DNA of 31,106 nt from JANNHP01 sp031404455 (GCA_031404455.1 JANNHP010000396.1:1-31106), one strand, 5' to 3'; counted from the first letter of the stretch, positions 1-8,274 are shown. Numbers and translations: made by a program. Notes: generated from the letters alone by a model not told the origin.

Positions 1-1
1 G

Positions 2-829
2 GAAGGACCGGGCGCGGACGTCGACTCGGGCTTCTTCAGCGCGAGCGACTGGACGGGAACGTACTTCACGGCCTGCGAGGTCTCGAACAACCGCAACGGC
101 ATCCGCTCCGCGACGCTCACGCGTGACTGCTACGTCCACGACATCTCGAGCAGCCCGTTCGGCGCGTCGCCCATGGTCATCAACTCGCGCTGCGAGCACC
201 GGTACAACTCCACGCAGTTCCACGGCGACGTCTTCCACTGGTGGCAGGACTCGAACTCGCTCGAGAACTTCATCATGTACGGCATCCGCGCCGTCGACTT
301 CAACAGCCAGGGCGTCTTCGCCGAGGTCTACGACGGCAACCTGGGCCAGCGGACCTTCGTCCAGATGGACAACGTGGCGATGGTCAACGTGCACATGTCG
401 AAGGACGCCAACGACGCCTCGGGAAGCTGGTGGAACCGCAGTACGAACCACCTGCTCATGTGGCAGGTCTCGATGCCCGACCAGGTGTTCCGCTGGGGCC
501 AGTCCACGATGGGCACGACGCTGAAGAACGTGTCGGTCATCGGATCGGTGTTCAAGGCCTTCTCGGTCACCGCGCTGCCGGCGGGATCCATCGTCCAGCA
601 CATGCACTACACGGACCCGACGTACTTCCAGGGGATGTTCCCCGGCACGGATGTGACGACCGGCAACCCGGGCTTCGCGAACACCGCGGCGTTCGACTAC
701 TCGCTGACGTCCACGTCACCGCTGCGCGGTCGCGTGCCGAAGGCCACCACAGCGGTCCCGACCGACGCGAAGAACGTCGCGCGGGGAACGCTGACGGCGA
801 TCGGCGCGTTCGCCGGCAGCTCGGAATGA
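2..829 (+). CDS. Right-handed parallel beta-helix protein, C-terminal part (5' truncated by window edge)
   Basis: The reading frame is open from base 2 to a TGA at 827-829, so at least 275 residues are present and the true start lies upstream of the window. The visible protein is rich in Asn, Ser, Thr and aromatic residues, with short repeated strand-turn units (for example NNRNGIRSATLTRDCYVHDI and, later, NVAMVNVHMS). This pattern is typical of secreted right-handed beta-helix proteins. Such folds occur in polysaccharide lyases, epimerases and surface proteins; no catalytic residues can be assigned here, so the activity is unknown. It precedes polysaccharide genes on the same strand but is separated from them by a hairpin terminator and a repeat element, so it is probably the last gene of an upstream unit. 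The fold assignment is inferred from composition and repeat pattern only. Confidence 0.6.
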   Translation, partial: EGPGADVDSGFFSASDWTGTYFTACEVSNNRNGIRSATLTRDCYVHDISSSPFGASPMVINSRCEHRYNSTQFHGDVFHWWQDSNSLENFIMYGIRAVDFNSQGVFAEVYDGNLGQRTFVQMDNVAMVNVHMSKDANDASGSWWNRSTNHLLMWQVSMPDQVFRWGQSTMGTTLKNVSVIGSVFKAFSVTALPAGSIVQHMHYTDPTYFQGMFPGTDVTTGNPGFANTAAFDYSLTSTSPLRGRVPKATTAVPTDAKNVARGTLTAIGAFAGSSE

Positions 830-853
830 ACGCCTGAGTCCACGAAGTCGAAG

Positions 854-884
854 GGCGCCGGGACCGGTCGCGAGTCCCGGCGCC
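854..884 (+). terminator. GC-rich hairpin terminator after the beta-helix gene
   Basis: There is a perfect 11-bp inverted repeat, GGCGCCGGGAC at 854-864 and GTCCCGGCGCC at 874-884, with a 9-nt loop. It starts 24 nt after the stop codon. It is followed by a weak T-containing stretch rather than a clean U-tract. Its position and stability fit an intrinsic transcription terminator. Confidence 0.6.
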
Positions 885-982
885 TGATTCCCAGTCGGAA
901 CTGCGATTCGGGCGGAGGATGGGATATCAAGACCGCAATGCGTCGAGGCACGCGCGATCCGTCGTGGTGGCACCGAGCGGTG

Positions 983-1179
983 AGAGGGTGTGAAGAAACC
1001 CCACGCGAGCGACGGTTGAGCCCTGGCGAGCCCGCTGCAAGGCGCTCGCGTGAAGGCAACTCCGCTGAGTTTCCGAGCGCGAGCTACGCAGCAGCGGGCC
1101 GCCCGGGCTCGAACTCCCGTCGCTCCGTCCGGCACGCACGAGCCGCGCCGGCGCCGCGCGGGGTTTCTTCACACCCTCT
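983..1179 (+). repeat. 197-bp hairpin/MITE-like element, copy A
   Basis: This non-coding element has near-perfect 20-bp terminal inverted repeats: it begins AGAGGGTGTGAAGAAACCCC and ends with the complement GGGGTTTCTTCACACCCTCT. Further inward arms also pair: GAGCGACGG with CCGTCGCTC, GCCCGCTGC with GCAGCGGGC, GCTCGCG with CGCGAGC, and AACTC with GAGTT around a CGCT loop at 1063-1066. The whole element could fold as one long interrupted hairpin. It ends 9 nt before the methyltransferase start. A second copy of the same length lies in opposite orientation at 1872-2068. No transposase is nearby and no clear target-site duplication is visible, so mobility by a transposase acting in trans is an inference. 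Confidence 0.85.
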
Positions 1180-1188
1180 GAGCGCGGC

Positions 1189-1872
1189 ATGAAGCTGCCG
1201 AGCATCCGTCAGCTCGCCGACGACGACGACAAGGACTCGTTGTCGAATCGCATGCGCGCGCGTCGCTTCGCGAAGTTCGACGGACTCGTCGCGCCGCTGC
1301 CCCGGCCGCTCAGGATCGTGGACGTCGGAGGGACGACCGGCTTCTGGGAGCAGCGGGGATGGGCCGATCGGGACGACGTCTCCATCCTGCTCGTCAACCT
1401 GAACGCCGAGCCGCGCAAGCACCGGAACATCGAATCGATCGGCGGAGGGTTCGACGCCCTCGCGTCGTATCCGCAGAACGCTTTCGACGTCGCGTTCAGC
1501 AACTCGGTGATCGAGCACCTCTTCACGTATGAACGGCAGCAGCACATGGCAGCGGAGATCCGCAGGGTCGCGCCCCGATACTGGGTGCAGACGCCGAACT
1601 ACTGGTTTCCGATCGAGCCGCACTTCCACGTGCCGGGGTGGCAGTGGATGCCGATCGGGATGCGCGCGGCGCTCATCCGGCGCTTCCGGTGCGGCTGGCG
1701 CGGGCCCTGCCCCGATGCGGCGAGCGCCCGCGCGGCGGTCGAGGAGGTCCGCCTGCTCACGCGCGGCGAGATGGCGGATCTCTTCCCCGGCGCGGGTCTG
1801 TGGGCCGAGCGATTCTGCGGCCTGACGAAGTCGTGGGTGGCGATCGGCGGCTGGGACGAGCCCGTCCGCTGA
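1189..1872 (+). CDS. Class I SAM-dependent methyltransferase
   Basis: This 227-residue protein has the size and layout of a stand-alone methyltransferase of the Methyltransf_11/23 type. The SAM-binding glycine loop is seen as VDVGGTTGFW at about residues 44-53. The later motif with FDVAFSNSVIEHL (about 99-111) corresponds to the post-strand-4 region of the fold. The place where the ribose-binding acid usually sits reads LVNLNAE, so that residue is not obvious. It presumably methylates a sugar or other cell-surface building block, judged only from its position next to polysaccharide genes. There is no good Shine-Dalgarno sequence before the ATG. The gene is boxed in by two inverted 197-bp elements: one ends 9 nt upstream, and the other begins at the last base of the TGA stop. 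It could be a cargo or invertible gene. Confidence 0.8.
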   Translation: MKLPSIRQLADDDDKDSLSNRMRARRFAKFDGLVAPLPRPLRIVDVGGTTGFWEQRGWADRDDVSILLVNLNAEPRKHRNIESIGGGFDALASYPQNAFDVAFSNSVIEHLFTYERQQHMAAEIRRVAPRYWVQTPNYWFPIEPHFHVPGWQWMPIGMRAALIRRFRCGWRGPCPDAASARAAVEEVRLLTRGEMADLFPGAGLWAERFCGLTKSWVAIGGWDEPVR

Positions 1873-2068
1873 GAGGGTGTGAAGGAACCCCGCGCGGCGC
1901 CGGCGTTGCGCGCGCGCTCCGGTCTGAGCGACGGTGAATTGAGCCCAGGCGGCCTGCTGCCGCGTAGCTCGCGCTCGGAAACTCAGCGGAGTTGCCTTCA
2001 CGCGAGCGCCTTGCAGCAGGCTCGCCAGGGCCCAACCGACGCTCGCGCGGGGTTTCTTCACACCCTCT
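1872..2068 (-). repeat. 197-bp hairpin/MITE-like element, copy B (inverted relative to copy A)
   Basis: Read on the minus strand, this copy aligns with copy A over its full 197 bp, with near-identity through the first 130 bases and more divergence near the other end. The terminal repeats are the same apart from one change in the arm at 1872-1891, which reads GAAGGAACCCC instead of GAAGAAACCCC. A stem pair covaries: copy A has GCCCGCTGC with GCAGCGGGC, while copy B has GCCTGCTGC with GCAGCAGGC, so pairing is kept. The element's first base is also the final A of the methyltransferase TGA stop codon. Short open frames inside it are composition artefacts. Confidence 0.85.
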
Positions 2069-2235
2069 GACTCGCCGTCCGGTCGATCCGCGGGGACGCG
2101 ATCGTCCCGGCGCGGACCCTCGCGCGTCCGAGCCGGTCGCGCGCGGATCGCGCGCTCAGCGGCCGCTCGTCCCACGCTCGCCGAGGGGGCTTTCGCGTCG
2201 CCCTCGCGGCACGGCGTCTGCTAGCCTCCGGCCGA

Positions 2236-3930
2236 ATGTCTCGAATGTTGATTGCACGCGACTCGTTCCTCCAGGAGCAGGGGCTCGGGGCCGGATCGTT
2301 CGGGCTCGACGACCTTCTCGGGCCGCGCTCCGACGAGACGTGCAACGCGATCGCAGGCTGGAGCATGTGGCCGCCGAGGGGCCCCGGTCTCGTCCGGATT
2401 TCAGGACCCGGCGACGCGGCTCGTGAACCGAAGGCGATGGAGCTCGTCTGCACGACCGGTCCGTCCCGCCTCAGGCTCCAGCCGGACTCGTTCGCGCTCG
2501 GCCCGACCTACGTGCTGAGGAGCGCCCAGGGCGTGGAGGCGGTGTCGGACGATCCGGCGCTGCTCGGCGCCATCGCGGGGTCGGATCTCGACGCCGTCGC
2601 GATGTTCGAGGACCTCGAGTTCGGTTTCCGCGTGGGTCGCCGCACGATCTTCACCGGCGTCGAGCGGCTCATGCCCGGCGAGTGGGTCGAGGTCTTGGCG
2701 GACCCTGCGCGCGGACCGTGCGCGGCGTCGGTTCAATTCACGGATCCGGCCGGGAGCCGCCGGTGGAGCATGTCGCCCGGCGACGCCGTGCAGGCCTTGG
2801 CGCAGGACGTCGCATCCGCGTTCGCGGCAGGATTCGCACTGGAGCTCTCCGGCGGGATCGACACCCGGCTGATCCTCGCGCTCGGACTCTCCGCGGGGCG
2901 CCGCCCCGATTTCGCGTTCACGCTGGGCGACGACCGCACGAGCGACGTGATCACGGCCCGCACGATCTGCGAGCAGTTCGGGATACCGCACCACGCGATC
3001 CTCCCTGAATTCGATCCAGACGCCCTTCCCGACGACGCCGCCGAGTTCGTCGAGAACAGCGGTTTCGCCGTCAATGCGTCCGCGTTCGGATGGCTCCCGG
3101 CGGCGTTCCGTCGATTGTCGCCCCTGCGAAAGGGACAGGTCTCCGGGGTCGGCGGAGAGTGCGCCGGAGGCTTCTACTATTCGCCGTTCGACGGATACGT
3201 CGAGAGCCTCGGGCTGAAGGACGCGTGGATTCGCTATCGGCTCTGCCTTCCCGGCAATTCCGCTCGCCGCGTGTTCACCGCCGGCGCGTATGAAGCCGCG
3301 AGATCGAAGGCGTTCGCCGAGGTGCGGGAGTCGCTCGATCGCGGCGAGGGATCCTGGCGCGACCGGACGGACCGCTTCTATCGCGAGCAGCGGATACGGC
3401 TGGGCGCCGGAGCGGTGCTGACCGCGTCGTCGCACTGGTACGACGTCGCGGTCCCGTTCCTCGACGGCGCGTACATGGCCTGGGCGAACTCCAAGCGCGG
3501 CGGGACGAAGACGGGGAGGCAGGCACAGGTGGACCTGGTCGCCGAACTCTGCCCCAAGCTCGCAGGCGCCTCGTCTGCCGGCGACGCGGGACCGGACTCG
3601 CGGCTGCGTCTCAACGGCGTGAAGACCGTGAAGAAGGCGAAGGGAATGCTGCGCCGCCTCGGCGGGTGGCGTCACGCGCCCGATCTCGGCGCCTCCAGCG
3701 CGGCGCGCGTGCTCGCAGGCGACCGCCGGTTCCGCGGCCAACTCGCCGCGTTCGTCGCCGACCGATCGCTCGGACTCGACGAAGCGGGCTGCATCGGGCT
3801 CGTCGACGACTCGGGGAACGAGCCGCACGAGGTCGGATTCCTGGCTTGCGCGTCGCTGGCCCAGTCTCGGCTGAGGACGCTGACGAAGCGGATTCGCGGT
3901 CCGGCGATCCATCAGCCCGAGCGCGCCTGA
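2236..3930 (+). CDS. Asparagine synthase-related amidotransferase-like protein lacking the glutaminase cysteine
   Basis: This 564-residue protein has the two-part layout of AsnB-type enzymes: an N-terminal Ntn-like segment, then an ATP-pyrophosphatase domain. The pyrophosphate loop is clear as SGGIDTR at residues 205-211, where canonical enzymes have SGG(V/I)DS. AsnB proteins normally begin with Met-Cys, and that Cys is the glutaminase nucleophile. Here the protein begins MSRMLIARDSF and no Cys2 exists, so it should not use glutamine directly. AsnB-like proteins in capsule clusters are thought to form amide bonds on sugars or carrier molecules; the substrate here cannot be read from sequence. 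The next gene starts 6 nt after the stop, so the two are probably cotranscribed. The ATG at 2236 lacks a clear Shine-Dalgarno; Met4 (2245) is an alternative start. Confidence 0.78.
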   Translation: MSRMLIARDSFLQEQGLGAGSFGLDDLLGPRSDETCNAIAGWSMWPPRGPGLVRISGPGDAAREPKAMELVCTTGPSRLRLQPDSFALGPTYVLRSAQGVEAVSDDPALLGAIAGSDLDAVAMFEDLEFGFRVGRRTIFTGVERLMPGEWVEVLADPARGPCAASVQFTDPAGSRRWSMSPGDAVQALAQDVASAFAAGFALELSGGIDTRLILALGLSAGRRPDFAFTLGDDRTSDVITARTICEQFGIPHHAILPEFDPDALPDDAAEFVENSGFAVNASAFGWLPAAFRRLSPLRKGQVSGVGGECAGGFYYSPFDGYVESLGLKDAWIRYRLCLPGNSARRVFTAGAYEAARSKAFAEVRESLDRGEGSWRDRTDRFYREQRIRLGAGAVLTASSHWYDVAVPFLDGAYMAWANSKRGGTKTGRQAQVDLVAELCPKLAGASSAGDAGPDSRLRLNGVKTVKKAKGMLRRLGGWRHAPDLGASSAARVLAGDRRFRGQLAAFVADRSLGLDEAGCIGLVDDSGNEPHEVGFLACASLAQSRLRTLTKRIRGPAIHQPERA

Positions 3931-3936
3931 GCCGCC

Positions 3937-5292
3937 ATGCGCCAACCGACGACTTCGAACGGCCCCGACACATCCGCTCCGCGCGAGCCCCGGGCGGCAA
4001 CGCAGGTCCGGGTCTCGTTCTTCGGTGCGAGCTTCGACACCGGGAACCTCGGTGTGGCTGCACTGCTCGATTCGACGATCACAGGGCTCGCCGCCCGGAT
4101 CGCCGACCTCGACCTGACGACATTCGACCACGGCCGGGGAACGCGCGAGCGCTTGATCACCCACGCGGGCAAGGAGACCCGCTACCGCGGGTGCGGTGCG
4201 CGCTGGTCGAGGCGGATCTATCGGCGCGACACGCTGCCGAACATCCGGTTCAGCGCGCGCCTCGGCGGGCTCGGCAACGACGCAGCCCAGCGGATACTGC
4301 GTTCGCACGCGGTGCTCGACATCAGCGGCGGCGACAGTTTCACCGACCTCTACGGGGCATGGCGGCTCAAGTTCGTGAACATGCCCAAGTCGATTGCCCT
4401 CGAGAACGGCATCCCGCTGGTCCTCCTGCCGCAGACGTACGGACCGTTCACCGACCCCACAGCGAGGCGCAACGCCGCCGGCATCGTCCGGCGCGCCGCA
4501 CTGGCCTGGGCGAGGGACGACCGGTCGCTCGAGGTCATGAAGGACCTCCTCGGCGCCGACTACGATCCGTCCCGGCACAGGGAGGGAGTCGACGTCGCGT
4601 TCCTCCTCGACACGGAACGCCCGAAGAGCGCGCTACCGCAGGCGCTCGCTGGCTGGATGGCGGAGCCGCGGCGGGCGCCGATCGTCGGACTGAACATCAG
4701 CGGCCTGATCCTCAACCGTCCCGACTCCGCCCGATCGCGGTTCAACCTGCGCGCGGACTACCAGGCCGCGATGCTCGGTCTCGTCCGGAGGTTCCTCCGG
4801 GAGTCGGACGCGAGGATCGTGCTCGTTCCCCACGTGTTCGGGTCCGGAGCGAACGACGAATCGGATCCCGCTGCCTGCGCCGCGGTGCTGAGGGCCGTCT
4901 CGGAAGAGGCGGGAGATCGCTGCGTCTCGATCCAGACCGAGCACGATCAGCGCGAGATGAAGTGGATCATCAGCCAGTGCGACTGGTTCTGCGGGACACG
5001 GATGCACGCGACCATCGCAGGCCTGTCCTCGGGCGTCCCCACGGCGGCGGTCTCGTACAGTCCGAAGACGATCGGGGTGTTCGAGACCTGCGGCCAGGGC
5101 GGGCGGGTCGCGGACCCGTGCGCCTTGGACACGCAGGAGCTGACCGATCACGTGTGGGCGTCGTGGCAGTGCCGGGAGGAATCGCGAATCTCGCTGCGGG
5201 CACGCCTTCCGGGAGTCATCGCGCGAGCGAACGCGCAGATGGATGCGATCGCGGATTTCTGCCGAGCCGCCGCCGAGTCCTCGAAGGCATGA
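3937..5292 (+). CDS. Polysaccharide pyruvyl transferase family protein (CsaB/WcaK-like)
   Basis: This 451-residue protein matches the layout of the polysaccharide pyruvyl transferase family (PF04230), which moves a pyruvate ketal from phosphoenolpyruvate onto a sugar of a surface polymer. Visible landmarks are the N-terminal GASFDTGNLGVAALL segment (about residues 29-43), the ISGGDSFTD stretch at 129-137, LLPQTYGPF in the middle, and the C-terminal signature GTRMHATIAGLSSGVP beginning at about residue 353, including Arg355 and His357. The N-terminal 24 residues are low complexity and could be untranslated; GTG at Val25 is a possible later start. The stop lies upstream of the TTG start chosen for the next gene. 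Location in the polysaccharide block supports a role in adding acidic pyruvyl groups. Confidence 0.85.
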   Translation: MRQPTTSNGPDTSAPREPRAATQVRVSFFGASFDTGNLGVAALLDSTITGLAARIADLDLTTFDHGRGTRERLITHAGKETRYRGCGARWSRRIYRRDTLPNIRFSARLGGLGNDAAQRILRSHAVLDISGGDSFTDLYGAWRLKFVNMPKSIALENGIPLVLLPQTYGPFTDPTARRNAAGIVRRAALAWARDDRSLEVMKDLLGADYDPSRHREGVDVAFLLDTERPKSALPQALAGWMAEPRRAPIVGLNISGLILNRPDSARSRFNLRADYQAAMLGLVRRFLRESDARIVLVPHVFGSGANDESDPAACAAVLRAVSEEAGDRCVSIQTEHDQREMKWIISQCDWFCGTRMHATIAGLSSGVPTAAVSYSPKTIGVFETCGQGGRVADPCALDTQELTDHVWASWQCREESRISLRARLPGVIARANAQMDAIADFCRAAAESSKA

Positions 5293-5298
5293 GCGCGC

Positions 5299-5303
5299 GG
5301 GAG
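5299..5303 (+). promoter_or_regulatory. Ribosome binding site deciding a TTG start for the FrhB-like gene
   Basis: GGGAG sits 8 nt before a TTG at 5312. Choosing this start removes a 50-nt overlap with the pyruvyl transferase gene and drops an unconserved basic leader, so it is preferred over the ATG at 5243. Confidence 0.5.
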
Positions 5304-5311
5304 CGAGCGAC

Positions 5312-6619
5312 TTGAGGCAGGTGCCCGGGATCATCCCCGACGTGGTCGAGCGTCAACTGTGCGCCGGCTGCGGCGCCTGCGCGTATCTGTCTCCCGGACG
5401 ACTGCGCATGGTCGACACGGCGCAGTACGGGCGCCGGCCCGTCTCGCTCCGCGACGGTCCGGAGACCGCCGACACCCGCGAAGCGCTGGCTGCCTGTCCC
5501 GGCGCCGGACTCGACCAGGGGTTCGATCGAGGAGCGCAGGGCCTCCTGAAGGACCTGGCGGAGGCCTGGGGGCCGGTCTTCGAGGTGTGGGAAGGGTTCG
5601 CGGCCGATCCGGAGATCCGCAGGGCGGGATCGAGCGGCGGTGCGGCCACCGCGCTCGCCCTGTACTGCATCGAACGCGGGGGGATGTTCGGGACGCTCCA
5701 CGCGGCGGCGCGCGGGGACGTTCCCTATCTGAACGAGACGGTGCTCAGCAGGACGCGGCTCGAGCTCCTCGCCCGCACCGGGTCTCGATACGCGCCTGCG
5801 AGTCCGTGCGACGGACTGCAACTCGTCGAGGACGCCCCGGCGCCGTGCGTTTTCATCGGCAAGCCGTGCGACGTCGCGGCCGTTGAGGGCGCCCGCCGGG
5901 TCCGGCCGCGCCTCGACGAGAAGCTCGGGCTGACGATCGGCTTCTTCTGCGCGGGAACGCCGTCGCTGAAGGGCACGCTCGACCTCCTCGCGAAGGTCGG
6001 CGTCGAGGATCCGTCGTCGGTCGTCAGCCTGCGCTACCGCGGCAACGGCTGGCCGGGCCGCTGGACCGTCCGTTTCCGGCGCAAGGACGGCACCGAGGAC
6101 GAACGGTCGCAGACCTACGAGGAGTCGTGGGGGTTCCTCCAGTCGTACCGGCAGTGGCGCTGCTACGTCTGCGCGGACCACACGGGGGAGTTCGCCGACA
6201 TCGCCGTCGGAGATCCGTGGTACCGCAAGGTCGAGCCGGGCGAGGCGGGCCGGTCGCTGATCGTGGCGCGGACCGAGCGGGGTGTGCGGATCATGCACGC
6301 GGCGGCCGCGGCGGGATACCTCGTGCTCGAGAAGTCGGACCCGGGAATGCTGGCGCGATCGCAGCCGGGTCTCGAGGAGGGGCGAAGCGTCATCTGGGGG
6401 CGGATACTGGCGCTGCGTCTCGTGGGTGCCGGCGCCCCGAAGTACCGGGGTTTCAACCTGTTCCGGCTCTGGTGGCGGCGGCTCTCCGCCTGGAAGAAGA
6501 TCCACTCGGTGCTCGGCACGGTGAAGCGCGCCTGGGTCCGGCGCCTCAGGGTTCGGGCCGAGGTCGTTCCGTGGGAGCCGGGCGGATCCGGCCGGACCAC
6601 CCCCGGGGCTCGCAAGTGA
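5312..6619 (+). CDS. FrhB-type (coenzyme F420 hydrogenase/dehydrogenase beta subunit family) iron-sulfur oxidoreductase
   Basis: From the TTG at 5312 the protein has 435 residues. It opens with a ferredoxin-like cysteine cluster CAGCGAC (Cys17, Cys20, Cys23) followed by a CPG motif, the usual [4Fe-4S] arrangement at the N terminus of FrhB-family proteins. The middle carries RRAGSSGGAATAL and a CVFIGKPCDVAAV stretch, and the C-terminal half has WRCYVCADHTGEFADIAVGD, all typical of the family. Members found in capsule clusters next to pyruvyl transferases are presumed reductases acting on the polymer or its precursors. F420 itself need not be the cofactor; flavin is more usual in such homologues. 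The exact reaction is unknown. It probably shares a transcript with the two genes before it. Confidence 0.82.
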   Translation: MRQVPGIIPDVVERQLCAGCGACAYLSPGRLRMVDTAQYGRRPVSLRDGPETADTREALAACPGAGLDQGFDRGAQGLLKDLAEAWGPVFEVWEGFAADPEIRRAGSSGGAATALALYCIERGGMFGTLHAAARGDVPYLNETVLSRTRLELLARTGSRYAPASPCDGLQLVEDAPAPCVFIGKPCDVAAVEGARRVRPRLDEKLGLTIGFFCAGTPSLKGTLDLLAKVGVEDPSSVVSLRYRGNGWPGRWTVRFRRKDGTEDERSQTYEESWGFLQSYRQWRCYVCADHTGEFADIAVGDPWYRKVEPGEAGRSLIVARTERGVRIMHAAAAAGYLVLEKSDPGMLARSQPGLEEGRSVIWGRILALRLVGAGAPKYRGFNLFRLWWRRLSAWKKIHSVLGTVKRAWVRRLRVRAEVVPWEPGGSGRTTPGARK

Positions 6620-6787
6620 CGGTGCCGACTTGCCCGTCGTGAGATGGCAGGCCGTGGGACTCCGGACCCGGTCCGCAGTCGGCGGGAAGTTGCCGCGCAA
6701 CGGGAGGTCGAGTCTTCTCGGCCGGCCGGGCGCTTCGCGCCGTATCGGTCGTTCCGATCCGCGGCGCGTGACGTCCGGCGTCCGGGC

Positions 6788-6806
6788 GGCGAGCGCTTCG
6801 TTCGCC
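6788..6806 (+). promoter_or_regulatory. Small hairpin ahead of the polymerase gene
   Basis: GGCGAGCG (6788-6795) pairs with CGTTCGCC (6799-6806), with one G-T wobble and a 3-nt loop, 25 nt upstream of the GTG start. The surrounding 212-nt gap (6620-6831) shows no gene. The hairpin may be a weak terminator or leader structure. Confidence 0.3.
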
Positions 6807-6831
6807 GGCGGAGCGCCCGCGTAGGACCCAG

Positions 6832-8274
6832 GTGGAAGACTACAATCCGAACGACGACATCTCGGCGTGGTTCGGTCAGACGACCGTCCACCCGGTGGGA
6901 CTCGCCGTCGTCATCGCGCTCGCCATAGCGACGCTCCTCATCCCGAGACGCTGGGCGTTCGCACCGTTGGTCCTGCTGTCCTGCTTCCTGCCGGTCGCCC
7001 AGCGGGTCGTGATCTTCAACTTCGATTTCGACTTCCCGCGCCTCCTGATCGTCGCCGCGATGCTGAGGTTCCTGATCCGGGGCGAGTTCAAGAAGCTCGA
7101 CTGGAACTCGATCGACAAGTGCTTCCTATGGTTCGCCGTGATCAGCTTCTTCGCGTTCATCTGGGTGCACGGCGACTCGATCTCGCTCACGCGCCGCCTC
7201 GGATGGATGCTCGACGTGGTCGGCTTCTACTTCGTGTTCCGACTCGTCTTCATGAGGTCCGTGGACGTCAAGGACGTGGTCCTCGTGCTCGCGATCGCCA
7301 GCATCCCCGTCGCGATCGTCTTCGCGGTGGAGTACAGCACGCACCGAAACCTCTTCTCCGTGTTCGGGAGCGTGCCGCCGGTCACGTGGATCAGGGGAGG
7401 CCGCCTGCGCTGCCAGGGCCCCTTCGTGCACCCGATCATCGCCGGCTGCTTCTGGGGCTCGCTCGTCCCCGTCTTCGCCTCGCTCTGGTTCTGCGGGGGC
7501 AGGTGGAGGATGTGGTCGCTCGTCAGCGTGTCCTCGGCCATGGTCATCGTCCTCGCCACCAACTCGAGCACCTCGATCATGGCGGTCATCTTCGGCGCGA
7601 TCGCGCTGCTCGCCTTCCCGCTCCGCAACTCGATGCGGGTGGTCTGCTGGACGGCCTTGCTCCTGGCGATCGCGCTCCACGCGGTCATGAAGGCGCCGGT
7701 CTGGCACCTGCTCGCGCGTGCGACCGTGTTCGACGCGTCGACCGGATGGCACAGGTACTTCGTGATCGACCAGGCGATCCGCCACTTCGGCGACTGGTTC
7801 CTCGTCGGGATACCGGACACGAACTCCTGGGGAGTCTGGGACATCACGAACGGATACGTCTGGGTCGCCATCGAGGGCGGCTTCTTCGCCCTCGCGATGT
7901 TCATGGGGATGATCTGGAAGTCGTACCGCAGGGTGGGGGACGAGTGCAGGCGCTTCGGGAAGGACCCGGTCGGCTCCCACATGGCGTGGTCCCTCGGATG
8001 CACCCTGTTCGTCCACTGCACGAACTTCCTCGGGGTGTCCTACTTCGGGCAGGCACGCATGCTCTGGTACCTGACGATCGCGCTGATCGCGTCGATGGGG
8101 CCCCGCGGCGTCGTGCCCGCCGGGTCGCCCGCCCGGGCGGCGGCCGTGGCGCGCGGACCTGCACCACGCGCGTTCCCTCGCGCATGGGGACGCCGGGCGG
8201 CGCGCAAGGCGGCTCCGTCTCCGGCGCCACCCGGCCGGCCGCCTTCCGCGCCCGGCGGAGCGAAGCTCCCGTGA
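6832..8274 (+). CDS. O-antigen polymerase/ligase-like polytopic membrane protein (Wzy-type candidate)
   Basis: This 480-residue protein starts at GTG 6832 with AGGA about 6 nt upstream. It contains around ten or eleven hydrophobic segments, beginning with VVIALAIATLLI at about residues 22-33. The long soluble loop in the second half, with the GWHRYFVIDQAIRHFGDWFL region, resembles the periplasmic loop of the Wzy/WaaL superfamily. These proteins join repeat units into long chains or ligate them to a carrier in the inner membrane. The last 50 residues are rich in Ala, Pro, Arg and Gly and look like a disordered cytoplasmic tail. The stop overlaps the next start as GTGA, implying translational coupling to the deacetylase. 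Wzy polymerases are very divergent, so polymerase versus ligase is not settled; the absence of another candidate in the cluster favours polymerase. Confidence 0.72.
   Translation: MEDYNPNDDISAWFGQTTVHPVGLAVVIALAIATLLIPRRWAFAPLVLLSCFLPVAQRVVIFNFDFDFPRLLIVAAMLRFLIRGEFKKLDWNSIDKCFLWFAVISFFAFIWVHGDSISLTRRLGWMLDVVGFYFVFRLVFMRSVDVKDVVLVLAIASIPVAIVFAVEYSTHRNLFSVFGSVPPVTWIRGGRLRCQGPFVHPIIAGCFWGSLVPVFASLWFCGGRWRMWSLVSVSSAMVIVLATNSSTSIMAVIFGAIALLAFPLRNSMRVVCWTALLLAIALHAVMKAPVWHLLARATVFDASTGWHRYFVIDQAIRHFGDWFLVGIPDTNSWGVWDITNGYVWVAIEGGFFALAMFMGMIWKSYRRVGDECRRFGKDPVGSHMAWSLGCTLFVHCTNFLGVSYFGQARMLWYLTIALIASMGPRGVVPAGSPARAAAVARGPAPRAFPRAWGRRAARKAAPSPAPPGRPPSAPGGAKLP

Noticed and set aside
1084..2175. 363-codon minus-strand frame spanning both 197-bp elements and the methyltransferase
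   Set aside because: It reads through two non-coding hairpin elements and antisense to a gene with a clear SAM-binding motif.
2401..4578. 725-codon minus-strand frame over the Asn-synthase-like and pyruvyl transferase genes
   Set aside because: Low-complexity translation antisense to two well-supported genes; a composition shadow.
5243..5311. Upstream ATG extension of the FrhB-like protein
   Set aside because: It would overlap the previous gene by 50 nt and add a basic leader absent from the family core; TTG 5312 has a better ribosome site.
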